From assembly GCA_905221605.1 (NCBI GenBank), contig CAJNDS010002094.1, positions 64,001-124,000 on the forward strand: a DNA stretch of 60,000 nucleotides, in the 5' to 3' direction. The notes below the pieces were generated by a model. It searched no databases, had not been told where the DNA came from, and saw nothing but the letters and a program-made list of their open reading frames with translations. Below, in pieces: positions 42,389-52,849 of the stretch (position 1 is its first letter; each line of letters begins with the position of its first letter). The translations under genes and the position numbers were made by a program. Source of the DNA: Symbiodinium natans. Taxonomy: Eukaryota > Sar > Dinophyceae > Suessiales > Symbiodiniaceae.

Positions 42389-42968
42389 TCACGTGCGAAC
42401 AAACGCAGGCACAAAAACCTCAACTGATAAACATCTTCGCGACACAGCAGCGGCAAAGGCCGCAAGGTATTTTGAAAGATCACGATCTACCCCTTCAAGT
42501 TGCCCATCTGATTGAGGGGATTTTGCGAACGATTGCATCTGCATCATCCCCCATGTCTGCCAGTTGTGTTGTTCATGTGTGTTCATGTGTGTCTGAAGGA
42601 TGCAGTTGCCAGTGGCAGTTGGCGCACCTCCGTTCGGGTCGGCTTGAGCTTTGGAGAGGTCACTTCCAGCTCCTGGTCCGGAACTTCTTCCATCGGAACC
42701 TGAGGACCGGAACCCTCATCGAACACCGAAGATGCCTGACGTCTCAGTGCTGCAAGGGCACATGCACGCGAACCTTCGAGTTCGGCAGCGTCTCCACAAC
42801 GACTGCATTGAGCCATTTACTGCCCGGGCCGTGCTGTAACTTGCACTGGGCCTAGGTAAAGGAGTTGCTTGCCAGGTATGTTCAGGCATAGCTGCAGAGC
42901 TCGGGAAACTCGCACCGAGCTCACTGCCCCTAGGCGCAACGAGGCTTCAGCCACTGCCAAAGCCTGGC
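42389..42968 (-). CDS. Minus-strand exons with an in-frame stop, unrecognised
   Basis: A likely acceptor CCCTTTTTGCAG|GC (first exon base 42968) opens a frame reading QALAVAEASLRLGAVSSVRV, then SRALQLCLNIPGKQLLYLGP. TAA at 42817-42819 interrupts it, followed at once by ATG and, in the same frame, AQCSRCGDAAELEGSRACAL, then QVPMEEVPDQELEVTSPKLK, to 42586. A further exon at about 42500-42390 reads LEGVDRDLSKYLAAFAAAVS. Texture is good on both sides of the TAA. The CSRCGD is one Cys pair only. It is a pseudogene, a sequence error, or two separate coding units. Confidence 0.45.
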
Positions 42969-43170
42969 CTGCAAAAAGGGCACTGGGTGGCCCCGTGTCA
43001 CCATCCAGACCAGCACACTGCCATCGCTGCTAAGATCCTTCAACAGGACAGTGTCCAAGGAAGTAGCTGCTCGCTTCCAGGCCGTGATGCCGCCGCAAGG
43101 GGGCCAATTGGTATGGCCTTGGCATGGGCCGGGTGGGGTCCTGGGATGCTTGCTGAAACTCCTCCCCCTA
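42969..43170 (-). CDS. Coding-like minus-strand exon, unrecognised
   Basis: Reads AWKRAATSLDTVLLKDLSSD, then GSVLVWMVTRGHPVPFLQ on the minus strand. It lies between the Cys-rich frame and the exon at 42968 and may be the same gene. The boundary with the intron ending at 42969 is uncertain because this frame also runs through that acceptor. Confidence 0.35.
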
Positions 43171-43282
43171 GGTGAGCTGAACTGCGTTGTAAGGAAGCGC
43201 CTCGTGCCGAAACTCTTATTGACTCGCTGAGTCCTACGGTCCATATGGTCCTATAAGGACTTCGACTTCTAGTTTCTAGTTG

Positions 43283-44014
43283 TTAGATACTGCCCGGAGA
43301 CACCGCCACACTGGTACAGAGTTGTTCCAAGATCCCAATTCCCTTTGTTCCTCCAGATGAGAGGAAACATTCTTCTTGACGTGTGTATGTGTGCGTTCTG
43401 CATTTAGCTGTACTATTATACACGAGTTCAAAGTGCCCCCATTGTCTCAGCATGCTTGTCTCAGGCCACCCTAGGCATGAAGCCCGGAACCAACATCGTG
43501 GCCATGGTCTCCTAAGTCCTACAGCTCCCGCTCGGACCTTGCGGGTTATAGGCTTGAGCGGCAATATTCCTTCCTGGTCTATAGGGCCATCGGGCAAGAA
43601 TTCTAGCCAGTGACACTGCCATACGCCGAAAAGACCAAACGCAAACCGGTAAGCCTCCAGAATCTGATGGTTATGTGAAATGCCGAAGCAAAACATCAGG
43701 GGACAACCCCTGCAGATCTCAGCTCCCTGCTGGCAGCAAACGTCACACATGAAAAACTCACAGGCTTCGCAGCCAAAGCCGCCAATTTTGTCGCCTTTTA
43801 CACTCAATTGCAGGAAGGAATCGCTCGTAGCCGATGCCGCGCCTCTGTCTGCTGGCCCGGAGAGGAAGGCCTGGCACAGGTTTCTGCTCGTCATGGCTCC
43901 ACATGAGCTCCGCAGTGGCTCCGCGCGGCTTTGCATCCGCATTTCGCTGAAAATTCCCTGAATCATGTATGGAAGACTGCAGGATCTTGAGGCGCGTCTG
44001 TTGCAGCCTGTCAC
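43283..44014 (-). CDS. Cys-rich protein with a possible zinc-binding cluster
   Basis: An open frame of 243 codons. Residues 82-109 hold eight cysteines (C82, C85, C90, C93, C94, C101, C104, C109) in the run GCEACEFFMCDVC, then CRGC, a C-x2-C-x4-C-x2-C pattern as in small zinc-binding folds. The preceding residues 45-78 also have good texture. After about residue 115 the quality varies (WLEFLPDGPIDQEGILPLKP is plausible), so introns may be read through. No exact domain (ZZ, B-box, C1) fits. The role is unknown; protein or lipid binding is only a guess. Confidence 0.45.
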   Translation of the reverse strand: MTGCNRRASRSCSLPYMIQGIFSEMRMQSRAEPLRSSCGAMTSRNLCQAFLSGPADRGAASATSDSFLQLSVKGDKIGGFGCEACEFFMCDVCCQQGAEICRGCPLMFCFGISHNHQILEAYRFAFGLFGVWQCHWLEFLPDGPIDQEGILPLKPITRKVRAGAVGLRRPWPRCWFRASCLGWPETSMLRQWGHFELVYNSTAKCRTHTYTRQEECFLSSGGTKGIGILEQLCTSVAVSPGSI

Positions 44015-44979
44015 TGTGGACTACGGATGGCTAGGGCGTTGAAACCTATCATCGCACTGCAATTATTCTGTCTGTATTCATTTCAGCGATTCCTCCTCTT
44101 CCTGCGAAGTATCCTTCCCATCTCTCTCGGCCTTGCCATAAGCTTGCTGGACTGTAGAACTGTAGAGAAGCAAAGCAGCGCAAAGCAGCGCAACACAATG
44201 CAATGCTGTGCAAGAGTTCGCGGAGTGAAAGTTTTTGAGAGTTTCAGGCCTCTCTGGTCCCTTCAAACGGTCGTCTGCACACGGCCTGACACGCCGGGAC
44301 TGCCATCTGCTAAGGTCTCTACCACGCCTGGTAAAGAAGTGACCCGAAGTAGTGTGAGAAACATAGCCCAAGTTGCACAATGGCCGTCATGATCCAGCCG
44401 TACCAAACTGTGTGGATGAAGGTCTAGCCTGAGGAAGGCTCCATTCAGACATCATTTGCCAAAGCGCGCTTGTATAGCTCGCGATTATAGTGCGCTAGGA
44501 TTCCCACACGAAGAGGGGCAAGCCCGTTTGTGCATTGAGGTGCTCAGCAATGAGGGCCGGCGGATAGATGTACGGCCGCCTGAGTACGTCGCAGGACTTG
44601 TAAATCGGCCCCACGTATCCTTATGCGGCCCTCCAGTAAATTCAGTTGTGGGCAGGGAGCCGCCACACTGGATCCGCAAGTTTCCTGAAGAAAGCACCTG
44701 CGACTCTCAGTCCATGTCCAGAGGAGCGAACAAGCACTGCTGCAATTTACAAAACGAGATGAACACCGGTGCTTTGAAACCAACTGCCTCCACCACGACG
44801 CCGACCTGAGTCTGACGCTGACCCGATACTCAGTATGCTTTCCACCGCTTGGCTTTCCATCCTTTTTCCCACCCGGCCTTGCCGAGTGTTGCTTCCATTT
44901 GAGGCACCCAGCCGCCCTGGCCCAAACAAAGGCGCATGGCCTTGGAGAGGCCTCAGTCAACAACTTTCATATAGGGTAG

Positions 44980-45890
44980 TCACTGGGTAGTCTGTAACAA
45001 TGGCATCTGAACGCCCCGGCTGCTTATAAGTCTCACCTCTGAGCCGGCTGTGATGGTTGACCTCAGCGATGGCGATGTCATGCGATGTCGACTAAGTCTC
45101 TGAGTCAATTTCGAAGGCGAAGGCCCGGACCCTCCAGGACCCTTTGGTGGGGCCATGGTGCTCACGTCTCTTGGCGAAGCGCCAATTCCAAGATCTTGTG
45201 GATCAAACGTCGGGTCGTGTGGGCTTGCGAGGGCTTGTGAGGGCTTGCGTGTTGGGCTTTCCTGGGGCTTGCCCTCAGGAGCTGTGAAACCTGGCTCGTC
45301 TTCTGTCTCCTTCTTGCAGTCTTGCAGTGTCGCAGTGTGTCGCCGGATAGCTGTCCCAGGTTTATCTACTTTGAACACACCATGAATGTCTGAGAAAGTC
45401 GTACCTTGCCGGCACCATGAGGGGTCCATATGTCTCAGCTGAATATGTGCAGCGGGTGGAATACCATGCAAGCCACGGTTGCCAAGTGCAAAGGCTAGAA
45501 GTGGCGGGCTGGGTTTTAGCGCTGCAGCTCCACTCCCCAAACTCTCAGAAGACGCTGCCGAACCGTTTGCTGAACCTCGTCAAGCACTGCAAACACCCTG
45601 TGCAGAAGATAAAAACTGGATTTTGAGTCGCGGCTATGCTACAATTGTGCTAACCGTGCAGCGAAGTCATTAGGCCAGCAGCAACGTTCAGTCTGCGTGA
45701 GTTTTTTGAACTCCTCCGCCAGTATCCGAAGGTCCTTGCGCAAGCGGAGGTTGTCCTGCAAAAATGCAGTTGAACTCTTTGACGCTTGCAATTGTACGGT
45801 AGCACAACTACAGGTCGCGCACCATCATTGCTTCTTCAGCAACTTTTTGCAGCTCTTCAAGCTGCAGTCGCTGGCTCCTGGCGGCAGAAG
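44980..45890 (-). CDS. Coiled-coil gene, 3'-most exons
   Basis: About 45890-45823 reads SAARSQRLQLEELQKVAEEA, then MM. An intron of 67 nt (45822-45756, GTGCGC...TTTTTGCAG) follows, then DNLRLRKDLRILAEEFKKLT. The join is phase 0 on both sides and keeps heptads running. A later frame (45540-44980) is Pro/Ser/Lys-rich (KVDKPGTAIRRHTATLQDCK, PRDVSTMAPPKGPGGSGPSP), likely a disordered C-terminal part. The coiled coil points to a structural protein (cytoskeleton, basal body or similar), which is inference. Confidence 0.5.
45756..45822 (-). other. 67-nt GT-AG intron (well supported by frame)
   Basis: The donor is ATGATG|GTGCGC and the acceptor GCATTTTTGCAG|GACAAC. The upstream frame meets a stop inside the intron, while removal restores a continuous coiled-coil reading frame. 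Confidence 0.6.
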
Positions 45891-46645
45891 CAAGCTTGTG
45901 TTCTGGGCAGTGTCAACCTGGCAAATCAAGTCATGACATGATGAAACCGTATACTAGCATCACTAGGATCGAGGGCCACCTACTGTCCCAGACATTCCCA
46001 CACTGCTTCCTATGGCACCTAGACCTTTTCTGTCCAACAGTGCAAAAACCTCGCGGGAAAGGGAAAGGGAGGGGCTCGCCGTCTGCATCGAAGTCGGCGA
46101 AGTACACAACTGGACATGCAAGATTGGACAGGCGCTTGCTGTCCTCTGCCGCTGCCAGGCCACGTTGGTGGTATACTATATCACACCTTAAAACGCATAA
46201 TTACTTTTGTCATGCAGCGCAGGGAGGCAGCTACCAGCTTCTCCGCACTGGCTTCGAATTGGCTAAATCTCAGCCACCACGCTTGCAACGTATGGATGGT
46301 GCCTTGCGGGGGGAGGGGTCGGGTTTGCCTCTTCCTCCTCCTCCGCCTTTTCCTCTGGTGAGCGGCACCCCGGACGAGTTTGAGACTGGGCCAAGGGTCT
46401 CCACTGCCCCTGGCAAGCCATGCCAACAGGCGTTGCGGGGATGTGTGACGGCGGTTGCAGTAACGCCTAGCTGCACTTCTCGCCAAGGACTCATAGACAA
46501 AATGCGTGAACCGCCATTCGGTTCTTTTATGTTCTTGTTGAACAATGCAACGTGCTGAGGCATGCAGCAGCGGACCTCTTTTCCGCCATCGAGTCAGAAA
46601 ACGACCAAGACTGCCGTGCTAAACCCAACCAGTTCACAAAGCATG

Positions 46646-48518
46646 TCAAATGGCTTTGGATTGCGATGGGCTGTGGCAGTGTAGCATCATTCCACTGGCA
46701 CGAGGCCGCCCGAGCTCGTCTCCTTCCAGGACCTCGACGCAGAAATCCGAAGAACTTGGCACCAGCTCCTCGCACTCGCGTGGCGGAGCAGTCAAACAAA
46801 TCATAAACGAAATGGTAGTGCCCTCTGATTTTCTTGCGTCCTGGCTTCTGCGGCTTCGCCTTGCCCAAGGACATCCCAAGGACTCCAAGACTCCAAGATA
46901 CTGTCTGAGGCAAATGTCTGAGGCAAAAGCGGGGTTGTCCAGCTCACTCTCTGTGTCCGAGCGAACGGAGCGCATGAGGAATGAGATCAGTTCCTACACA
47001 GCAGGTACATGCAGTTGCACAGCGTCTCTTACCTTATTTCATGGAACGAGCCTCTTTCTCTTTGCTATCATCAAGAAGACACTGCCTTCACGGTACAGCT
47101 GCCAAGGCATGTGCACGAATGACGAAGTCACAGGCGGACCTGCTGGATGCAAGCAGGTCAAGGTCTTGCTCGAGGCCAATATTCTGCTGCTCCAGCTCCT
47201 CAATCTTCTGCACCTCATCTGTCCAAGCCATGAACGTCAGCCCTGTGGTCGTCTTTGCTCCCAAGAACAGCGCATACAGCAATCCAGAGGATTCAACAGC
47301 CTGGACGAAAGACTTCAATGTTCAGAGCTTGTTGGACAATTGGCTGAACATTCGCGGGATCATGTGCGCGTACCTCGACCGGCCCTTGAGAGTTGGGTGC
47401 TTCTGCCTGTGAAACGGACGAAGAGATGAAGATGGCAATGCCATGGCAATGGTACCATTTGGATGAAGACGTGCCTCGGGCTTGGCTGCCGGTAGTGCCA
47501 TTTGTTGCTGGCGCTGCCGGATTTGAGCCCGCAGTGTTTCTGCCTCCCAGAAAGGATTCCGGAGGCCCAGCTCTGCCCAGCTCCGTCCGCTACTCTGCTT
47601 CGTAGCACTTCGCATGCTTCGTGCATGATCGTGCCCCCAATCTTCCAACATTAGGCTGCTTCCGCCTGCTCCGCCTCACGGCGCCGCGCGTCCTCCGCAG
47701 CGGCCCGCAGCCCCTTTGGACTTTGACAAGGCACATGCAAACGTTTCTCGTCAGAGGTTGTTTAGCATTAAACGTTTAGCAAAGCAAACCGTAAGGAGTC
47801 TGAAAGAGCACTCACACGAGCTGACACATGCAGAAACTCACCCTGCGAATTCTGGGAAGAGGAAGTTGCGAAATGTGGCGGGGACGCCTGCAGCTCCTCC
47901 TCCAGGTCTACCATGCTCGGGCCATCGCCTTCAGCGACTCAACAGAAACTCTACCAGAGACTGCCTCAGACATAACACTGAAGCTGTGAAAGACACCGAA
48001 TTCACACGATGTTGACACCAGTAGACACGGGCCTTCGAAGTGTCGAGACCAGGTTGGGCTGGCAGCCAGGCCCGAAACCTGACTTTTGAAATCTCTCAAT
48101 TGAAACTCTTTCCAGCGGCCCCAGCCTCCCACTCAAGGTCTGCCGTGTCTTCGTCGCACACTTGTACACCTGCAGCCTGCAGTTGCACAACGTAGCTACA
48201 GCAGTCCATTCGGAACGTCAGTCGTGAGCCGTGAATCGATCTACAATTTCAGCGCTAATGTGGATTTCTGAGGTTGCTTTGCCTGGTGAGATTGGTTGCT
48301 GATGCTGACAACATCTTCGTCAAGGTGCTGCGCTTCGCAGTCATCTGGCATAGCACGAAAGGAAGCTTCTTGCCTGACTGCTGGTTCTCAGATCCTGCGC
48401 CTTGTCGAAAGCATTCGGAAAATTGTGGACCTGTAGCATCCACAACTTGTGGAACATCATCCAGGTCATACTCCAGCACTTGGGACAGAATGTCCTCCTG
48501 GAACCAACCACTGTGCAC
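46646..48518 (-). CDS. Coiled-coil gene, middle exons (group 1)
   Basis: High to low: about 48510-48260 (EDILSQVLEYDLDDVPQVVD, then FVLCQMTAKRSTLTKMLSAS); about 47730-47670 (LRAAAEDARRREAEQAEAA); about 47600-47470 (SWAELGLRNPFWEAETLRAQ, then IRQRQQQMALPAAKPEARL); about 47240-47130 (WTDEVQKIEELEQQNIGLEQ, DLDLLASSRSACDF); about 46970-46650 (SDTESELDNPAFASDICLRQ, CEELVPSSSDFCVEVLEGDE). Several have clear heptads. All are minus strand in varied registers, as expected for short exons. Plus-strand frames over the same DNA have poorer texture. Confidence 0.5.
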
Positions 48519-49539
48519 AATGGGTGATTCAAGACGCGGGAGATGCAGTCCTGAGCAAAGGCCAGGCGCTCCCGTTGGAGGACGCCCCTGTGCTCCATTC
48601 TCTCCTGCCTGGTGTCAGACTCGTGTCCAAGTCCAGGTCGAGCGACATGTTGCAGTATTTATATTCTGCCCACAACTCGTGATCCACCAATAATGGGCTG
48701 GAAAGCCCGACTAGTGCGTCTTCAGCATACGCTGCCGTGCCAGTGTCAGTTTCTAGCGCAAGAATATCGGCACTGGTCCAGGACTTCGAACGGATTTGCA
48801 GTCTCAGGTCTCATCTCCAATCATGGTTTTGATGGAGTAAGCGGTGGCAACGCAAGCTCCACCCAGAACTCTGGTGAATTTGACACTCCGAGCTCAAAGA
48901 ACTGAAGCTCAAAGCTCAATTTTTTTGTACAACTGACCCCGGCGCGTGGCCTTCTGTTCACGCAGTCACTTTATCACGCGCTAACAAAACAGGCGTTGCT
49001 TCACTTGTTTCTGAATATATGCTTGGCCTAGTGACATTCCTCCAGTTCAATGAAGCACGAGAAGACCTGTTTGCTTGAGCTACTAGTCACATGGTCATCC
49101 CTACGCAGATTTAGCAGGCAGTCAATCTTCAACGGTCATTAGACACATGTGGCGGCGCATGGCTTCCCCTCCCCCCCCATAGTGTCCTCAAGAGAAGCGA
49201 CTCGATCGCAGCATCGCGCTTCCTCTCTTGAAGGTCCACAAGGACTGGTGTGACTCGAACACATCTCTTCCCGCAGGTCCCTGCTTGCACGCGGCCTGAC
49301 TTGACTCAGCACTGACTCAAGATGGCACTGCAGCTCGTACGTCAGGCCTCAGTGGCTGGGGCTCAAGGCTGCTGGGCTATGCTGGGACTACATCCTGAGA
49401 TTCTTGGCAAATCCTAGACGGCCATTCGACTTGACTTATTGACTTAGGATGAGGTGCGGGAGCTTCCTTGCGAGGATTGCAGCCGGCGACCTCAAGGACG
49501 GCCCACGAATCACAGCGTAGTCTGTGCTGCTACACATAG

Positions 49540-50142
49540 CCACACATGGGCCAATGCTCAAGTACGAGAACACGAAATGCCCTTTCGCTCTGGCCTAATT
49601 GGTCGAGCTTCCCCTCCGAAGAGCGGAGCTGCTCCTCCAAATCGGACAACCTGCACCGCTGGACCATGGGTACTCGCTTGAAGATCCGACTCCCAAGGAT
49701 CAACCAAACTTGTTTACTCTTTCAGTCTTCTGCCTGGGCGAACCCTTTGGCCTGCTTTTGTCCGCTGCTGCCTCAGTCCATGCTCTCCCCATGCTGTCAA
49801 TGCTGGGCCTAAGGGCCTCATAACGATTTGTGCGACCATGATGATGGAGATACGGAAACAAAACGGTGCGGCCTTCTCTGTGAGACGCCCGATCTGCGCC
49901 TGCAGCTTCTTAACATGAACTCGCTACACCTCCTGCGGCATCAAGTCCGCTTTTTGCGACGGGCACCATGGAACCTGTTGCTGGTCCACTGCTTCGCGAA
50001 CCCGCTCCAATTCTTTCTGCCTTCCATAGGTTTGCATCTGCATGCCCTTGCAGATTGCAAGCCCTAGGCTCATCGTCAGCATTGCTGGGTTGGCTCGAGC
50101 CCCCGGCTGCTGCTGTACTTTGAACAGCAGCACCTGGCGCAA
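49540..50142 (-). CDS. Coiled-coil gene, middle exons (group 2)
   Basis: About 50120-49960 reads MLTMSLGLAICKGMQMQTYG, then RQKELERVREAVDQQQVPW. About 49918-49860 reads VHVKKLQAQIGRLTEKA. About 49672-49545, after a likely acceptor CTTCAAG|C, reads RCRLSDLEEQLRSSEGKLDQ, then LGQSERAFRVLVLEHW. All three are heptad-like helices. Confidence 0.5.
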
Positions 50143-51559
50143 TCAAAACCGACATCGAGTCTTCGCCGCGTCTATGCTTTGCAAGTGCATGTCCCATAAC
50201 TGTGCCAGGCCCTGCCGTCATGCCATCCTGCAACTAGGCAAGTGCAACAGTTGGACTAACGAGCACGTTTCTGGCCGAGCCAACGGATTTGAAGAATTAG
50301 GGTTTTGGTTGAACCTTTCACCTAAATTTGAGGGTGTACTTGGCCAGCACAGATGCTGCATGTTGTACTCGCCTTGGCTTTCAGCCGAGAGGCGTCTAGA
50401 ACAAGCAGACCAGGATCTGCTTCCCAACCCCATCTTCTGTACGCCTCCCCACCCCCACCCACCCTGTGGGGCCCAGGAAAATCCCCTGCCTGAGACTTTC
50501 CTGCAATCCCTGAATGCCGGGACCTCCCCTATAACCCCTGCTAGGACCGTTGCGCACGCTACACCCCGTGTTGGGCCAGCCCGGCTGTCGAGGCTCAGAC
50601 AGCTGGTGCCTTACCACGTTCTGTTGACAGTTCAGGAGAACAGAAATGCGTACAGATTTCCAATTATTCCAGCACTCTTGAAACTTGACATGAGAGGCTA
50701 TTCTTGGAGTAGAACAGGGTGTATTCTGGCTGCAGAACGTGGTAAACGGATGTAAACGGAGACAAGTAGGCAGTAGTATTGATGCTGTGCTTGCTGATAC
50801 TTGTTACTATACACTGGTGGAGCTTTTTTGCTCAGAAGGTCACGACATCGTCAGACGGCTGTCGGGGGCAGGGCTCTTGGAATGGGGCGGGGCAAGGGGT
50901 AGTTCAAAGGCCAGGATGCCGACGGAGGATGATGCAAGTGTGCAGTGAATGACATCCTGCAAGCCAGGCCGTGCAGAGGGGCGGTCGCCTGAGTATTTTC
51001 GCTTGAAGGTGGCCTTGAACCTGTGTGCTGTGTACATTGGGGCCCCGCGGCATGGGCAAAGGGAAACGGATAGCATGAAATGTGATGAAGTCTCAGGAAA
51101 ACCCCAATCATCAACGGCGTAACGCGGACTAGTTCCAATACGATCTTGCAGAGAAACGCAAGAGTCGTCTCGGCAGGTTATAGGACATGCTTGGCCTGCC
51201 TTGGCTGAGGAACATTGAAGAATATTGAGGAACTCTGGCGAGTGGACGCTGCCAGTAATCTGTCTCATGGCAAAGAAGAAAACTGTCAATGTTTCGTGTG
51301 TGCACATTAGTCACATTAGGGCCCCGCTTCAGGGAAGACTTGATTCCTTCACCGCCCTTCTTGCCATTCCACAGATGATGGAGATGCAAGGATGCAGGGT
51401 GGGGCAGCATGTTGGCGACAGTTGGTCGGTTAAGTGTGCAATGCCATGAGCTGCACCATGTCCTCTGCTTGCCCACCGCGCTGGACTTTCGAACCTGAAG
51501 AGCCAGGCAGCCAAGTTCCAGAGCGCTTGACGCAGTGAATTCGGATCGCTTTCAGTTGC

Positions 51560-52139
51560 TGTGTTGCCGGCTGGAGCCGCTTTCTTCAGGCTCCTTGATG
51601 CGGGGCACGTGCGAGATGCCTTTAAGAACTTTGCACTCTTGTTTTTTCTGGTCTGGACATGTCTAGAAGCGCGAGTCCTCTGCGCAAGGAGCAGTTGCGG
51701 CCTCATTGCTAGGGCGTTTGACACGCGTCGATGCTCGAAGCGCACAGCATCTGCCGTAAGCTGAGAGCTCTTTGTGCCGACATCGCATCATTCCGTGCAG
51801 AGGCCAACTCCTGAAGTGCACCAACAGTGTTGGAAACCCGCATTCGCCATGGTCCGGCTAATAGGAGAAGAAGACAAGGTTGCTTGCCTCCATTGCAGCT
51901 TTCAAACGTTCTTGCAATGAATGGACCTCGCCGCCCATCCAGGGACAATGTTCAACTCGCCAAGGCCCATCGCAATCTACCTCCTCACGTGCTTCCGCAG
52001 TTGCAGCATCAGCCTGTTGGGGTTGCCCGAGCAAATCCTGTGTGTGCAGTTTTGATGCCTCTGGCCAAACAATGGGCCTCGGGATGAAGAATGCTATCTT
52101 TGGCCTCAGCGGTCCCGAATCCACATGTCTGTGAATCAT
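51560..52139 (-). CDS. Coiled-coil gene, middle exons (group 3)
   Basis: About 52060-51870 reads EASKLHTQDLLGQPQQADAA, then EEVDCDGPWRVEHCPWMGGE and VHSLQERLKAAMEASN. About 51840-51720 reads VSNTVGALQELASARNDAMS, then AQRALSLRQM. About 51640-51510 reads CPASRSLKKAAPAGNTATES, then SLRQALWNLAAWLF. Helical throughout, same strand. Confidence 0.5.
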
Positions 52140-52559
52140 AATCCTGCTTTATAACTACCACATCTCAACACCATCAGAACTGACCTGATTGTCGAGGCTG
52201 GCACTGCCTGGAAAGCCTGGAAAGATGCTCCATCCTAAGGTCTGCGGACAAACGCACATGCAAGCACCAATGCAAGGGAATGCCGCCCTCTTCACAGTCA
52301 AATTCTGAGGCCCAGGCAGATAAGCTGGACTTCAACGATGCTGCCCGCTGACCAATTGCAGTAACAGCTCCTGCTCATGGAATGAAAGAACCTGTCAATG
52401 AACCTTTTCAACAGGCGCTGCATTGCAACGTGACAGTGGATGGCTGCCTGCTCCAGCCTTTCGCAAAGCGTCCACGCCAGACGGATGCGAAGCGGCCTGT
52501 GTCTCTTGGAAGTGTCGAAGTGATCTTGCGTTTTCCTTGGACGGAACGGTGGATGCGGC

Positions 52560-52775
52560 TCACGATGATTCCCAATGTGTGTGTGTGTATTGGAGCCGCA
52601 CGTCTCGGAGCTCCTCGGTCTTCATCTTGAGGTAAAGTAGCTCCTGTTGATCTCGAGGCTAGCAATATCTCGCAGCTGCAAGTGGTTGACATGTCTTGGG
52701 TCCTGCTGTAAGCGGACAAACTCCTCTGAGCTCAGCCCTGCGGCCATGATGCTTGGCAGATGCCTCCGGGCTCGA
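52560..52775 (-). CDS. Coiled-coil gene, upstream exons (group 4)
   Basis: About 52765-52650 reads MAAGLSSEEFVRLQQDPRHV, then NHLQLRDIASLEIN. In another register about 52643-52580, after a possible acceptor ATCAACAG|G, it reads ELLYLKMKTEELRDVRLQYT. The exact join is unclear; no GT donor lies between, so a non-GT donor is possible. Confidence 0.45.
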
Positions 52776-52849
52776 CTTGCATCCGTGAAAGTCTTGCACT
52801 GCTCTCACGCAACGCCCCCGAGAGAAGCACTATAGTCAACCCACTATGC

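Noticed and set aside
46650-47429. 259-codon plus-strand frame
   Set aside because: Minus-strand frames over the same DNA form coiled-coil exons; the plus frame has poor texture.
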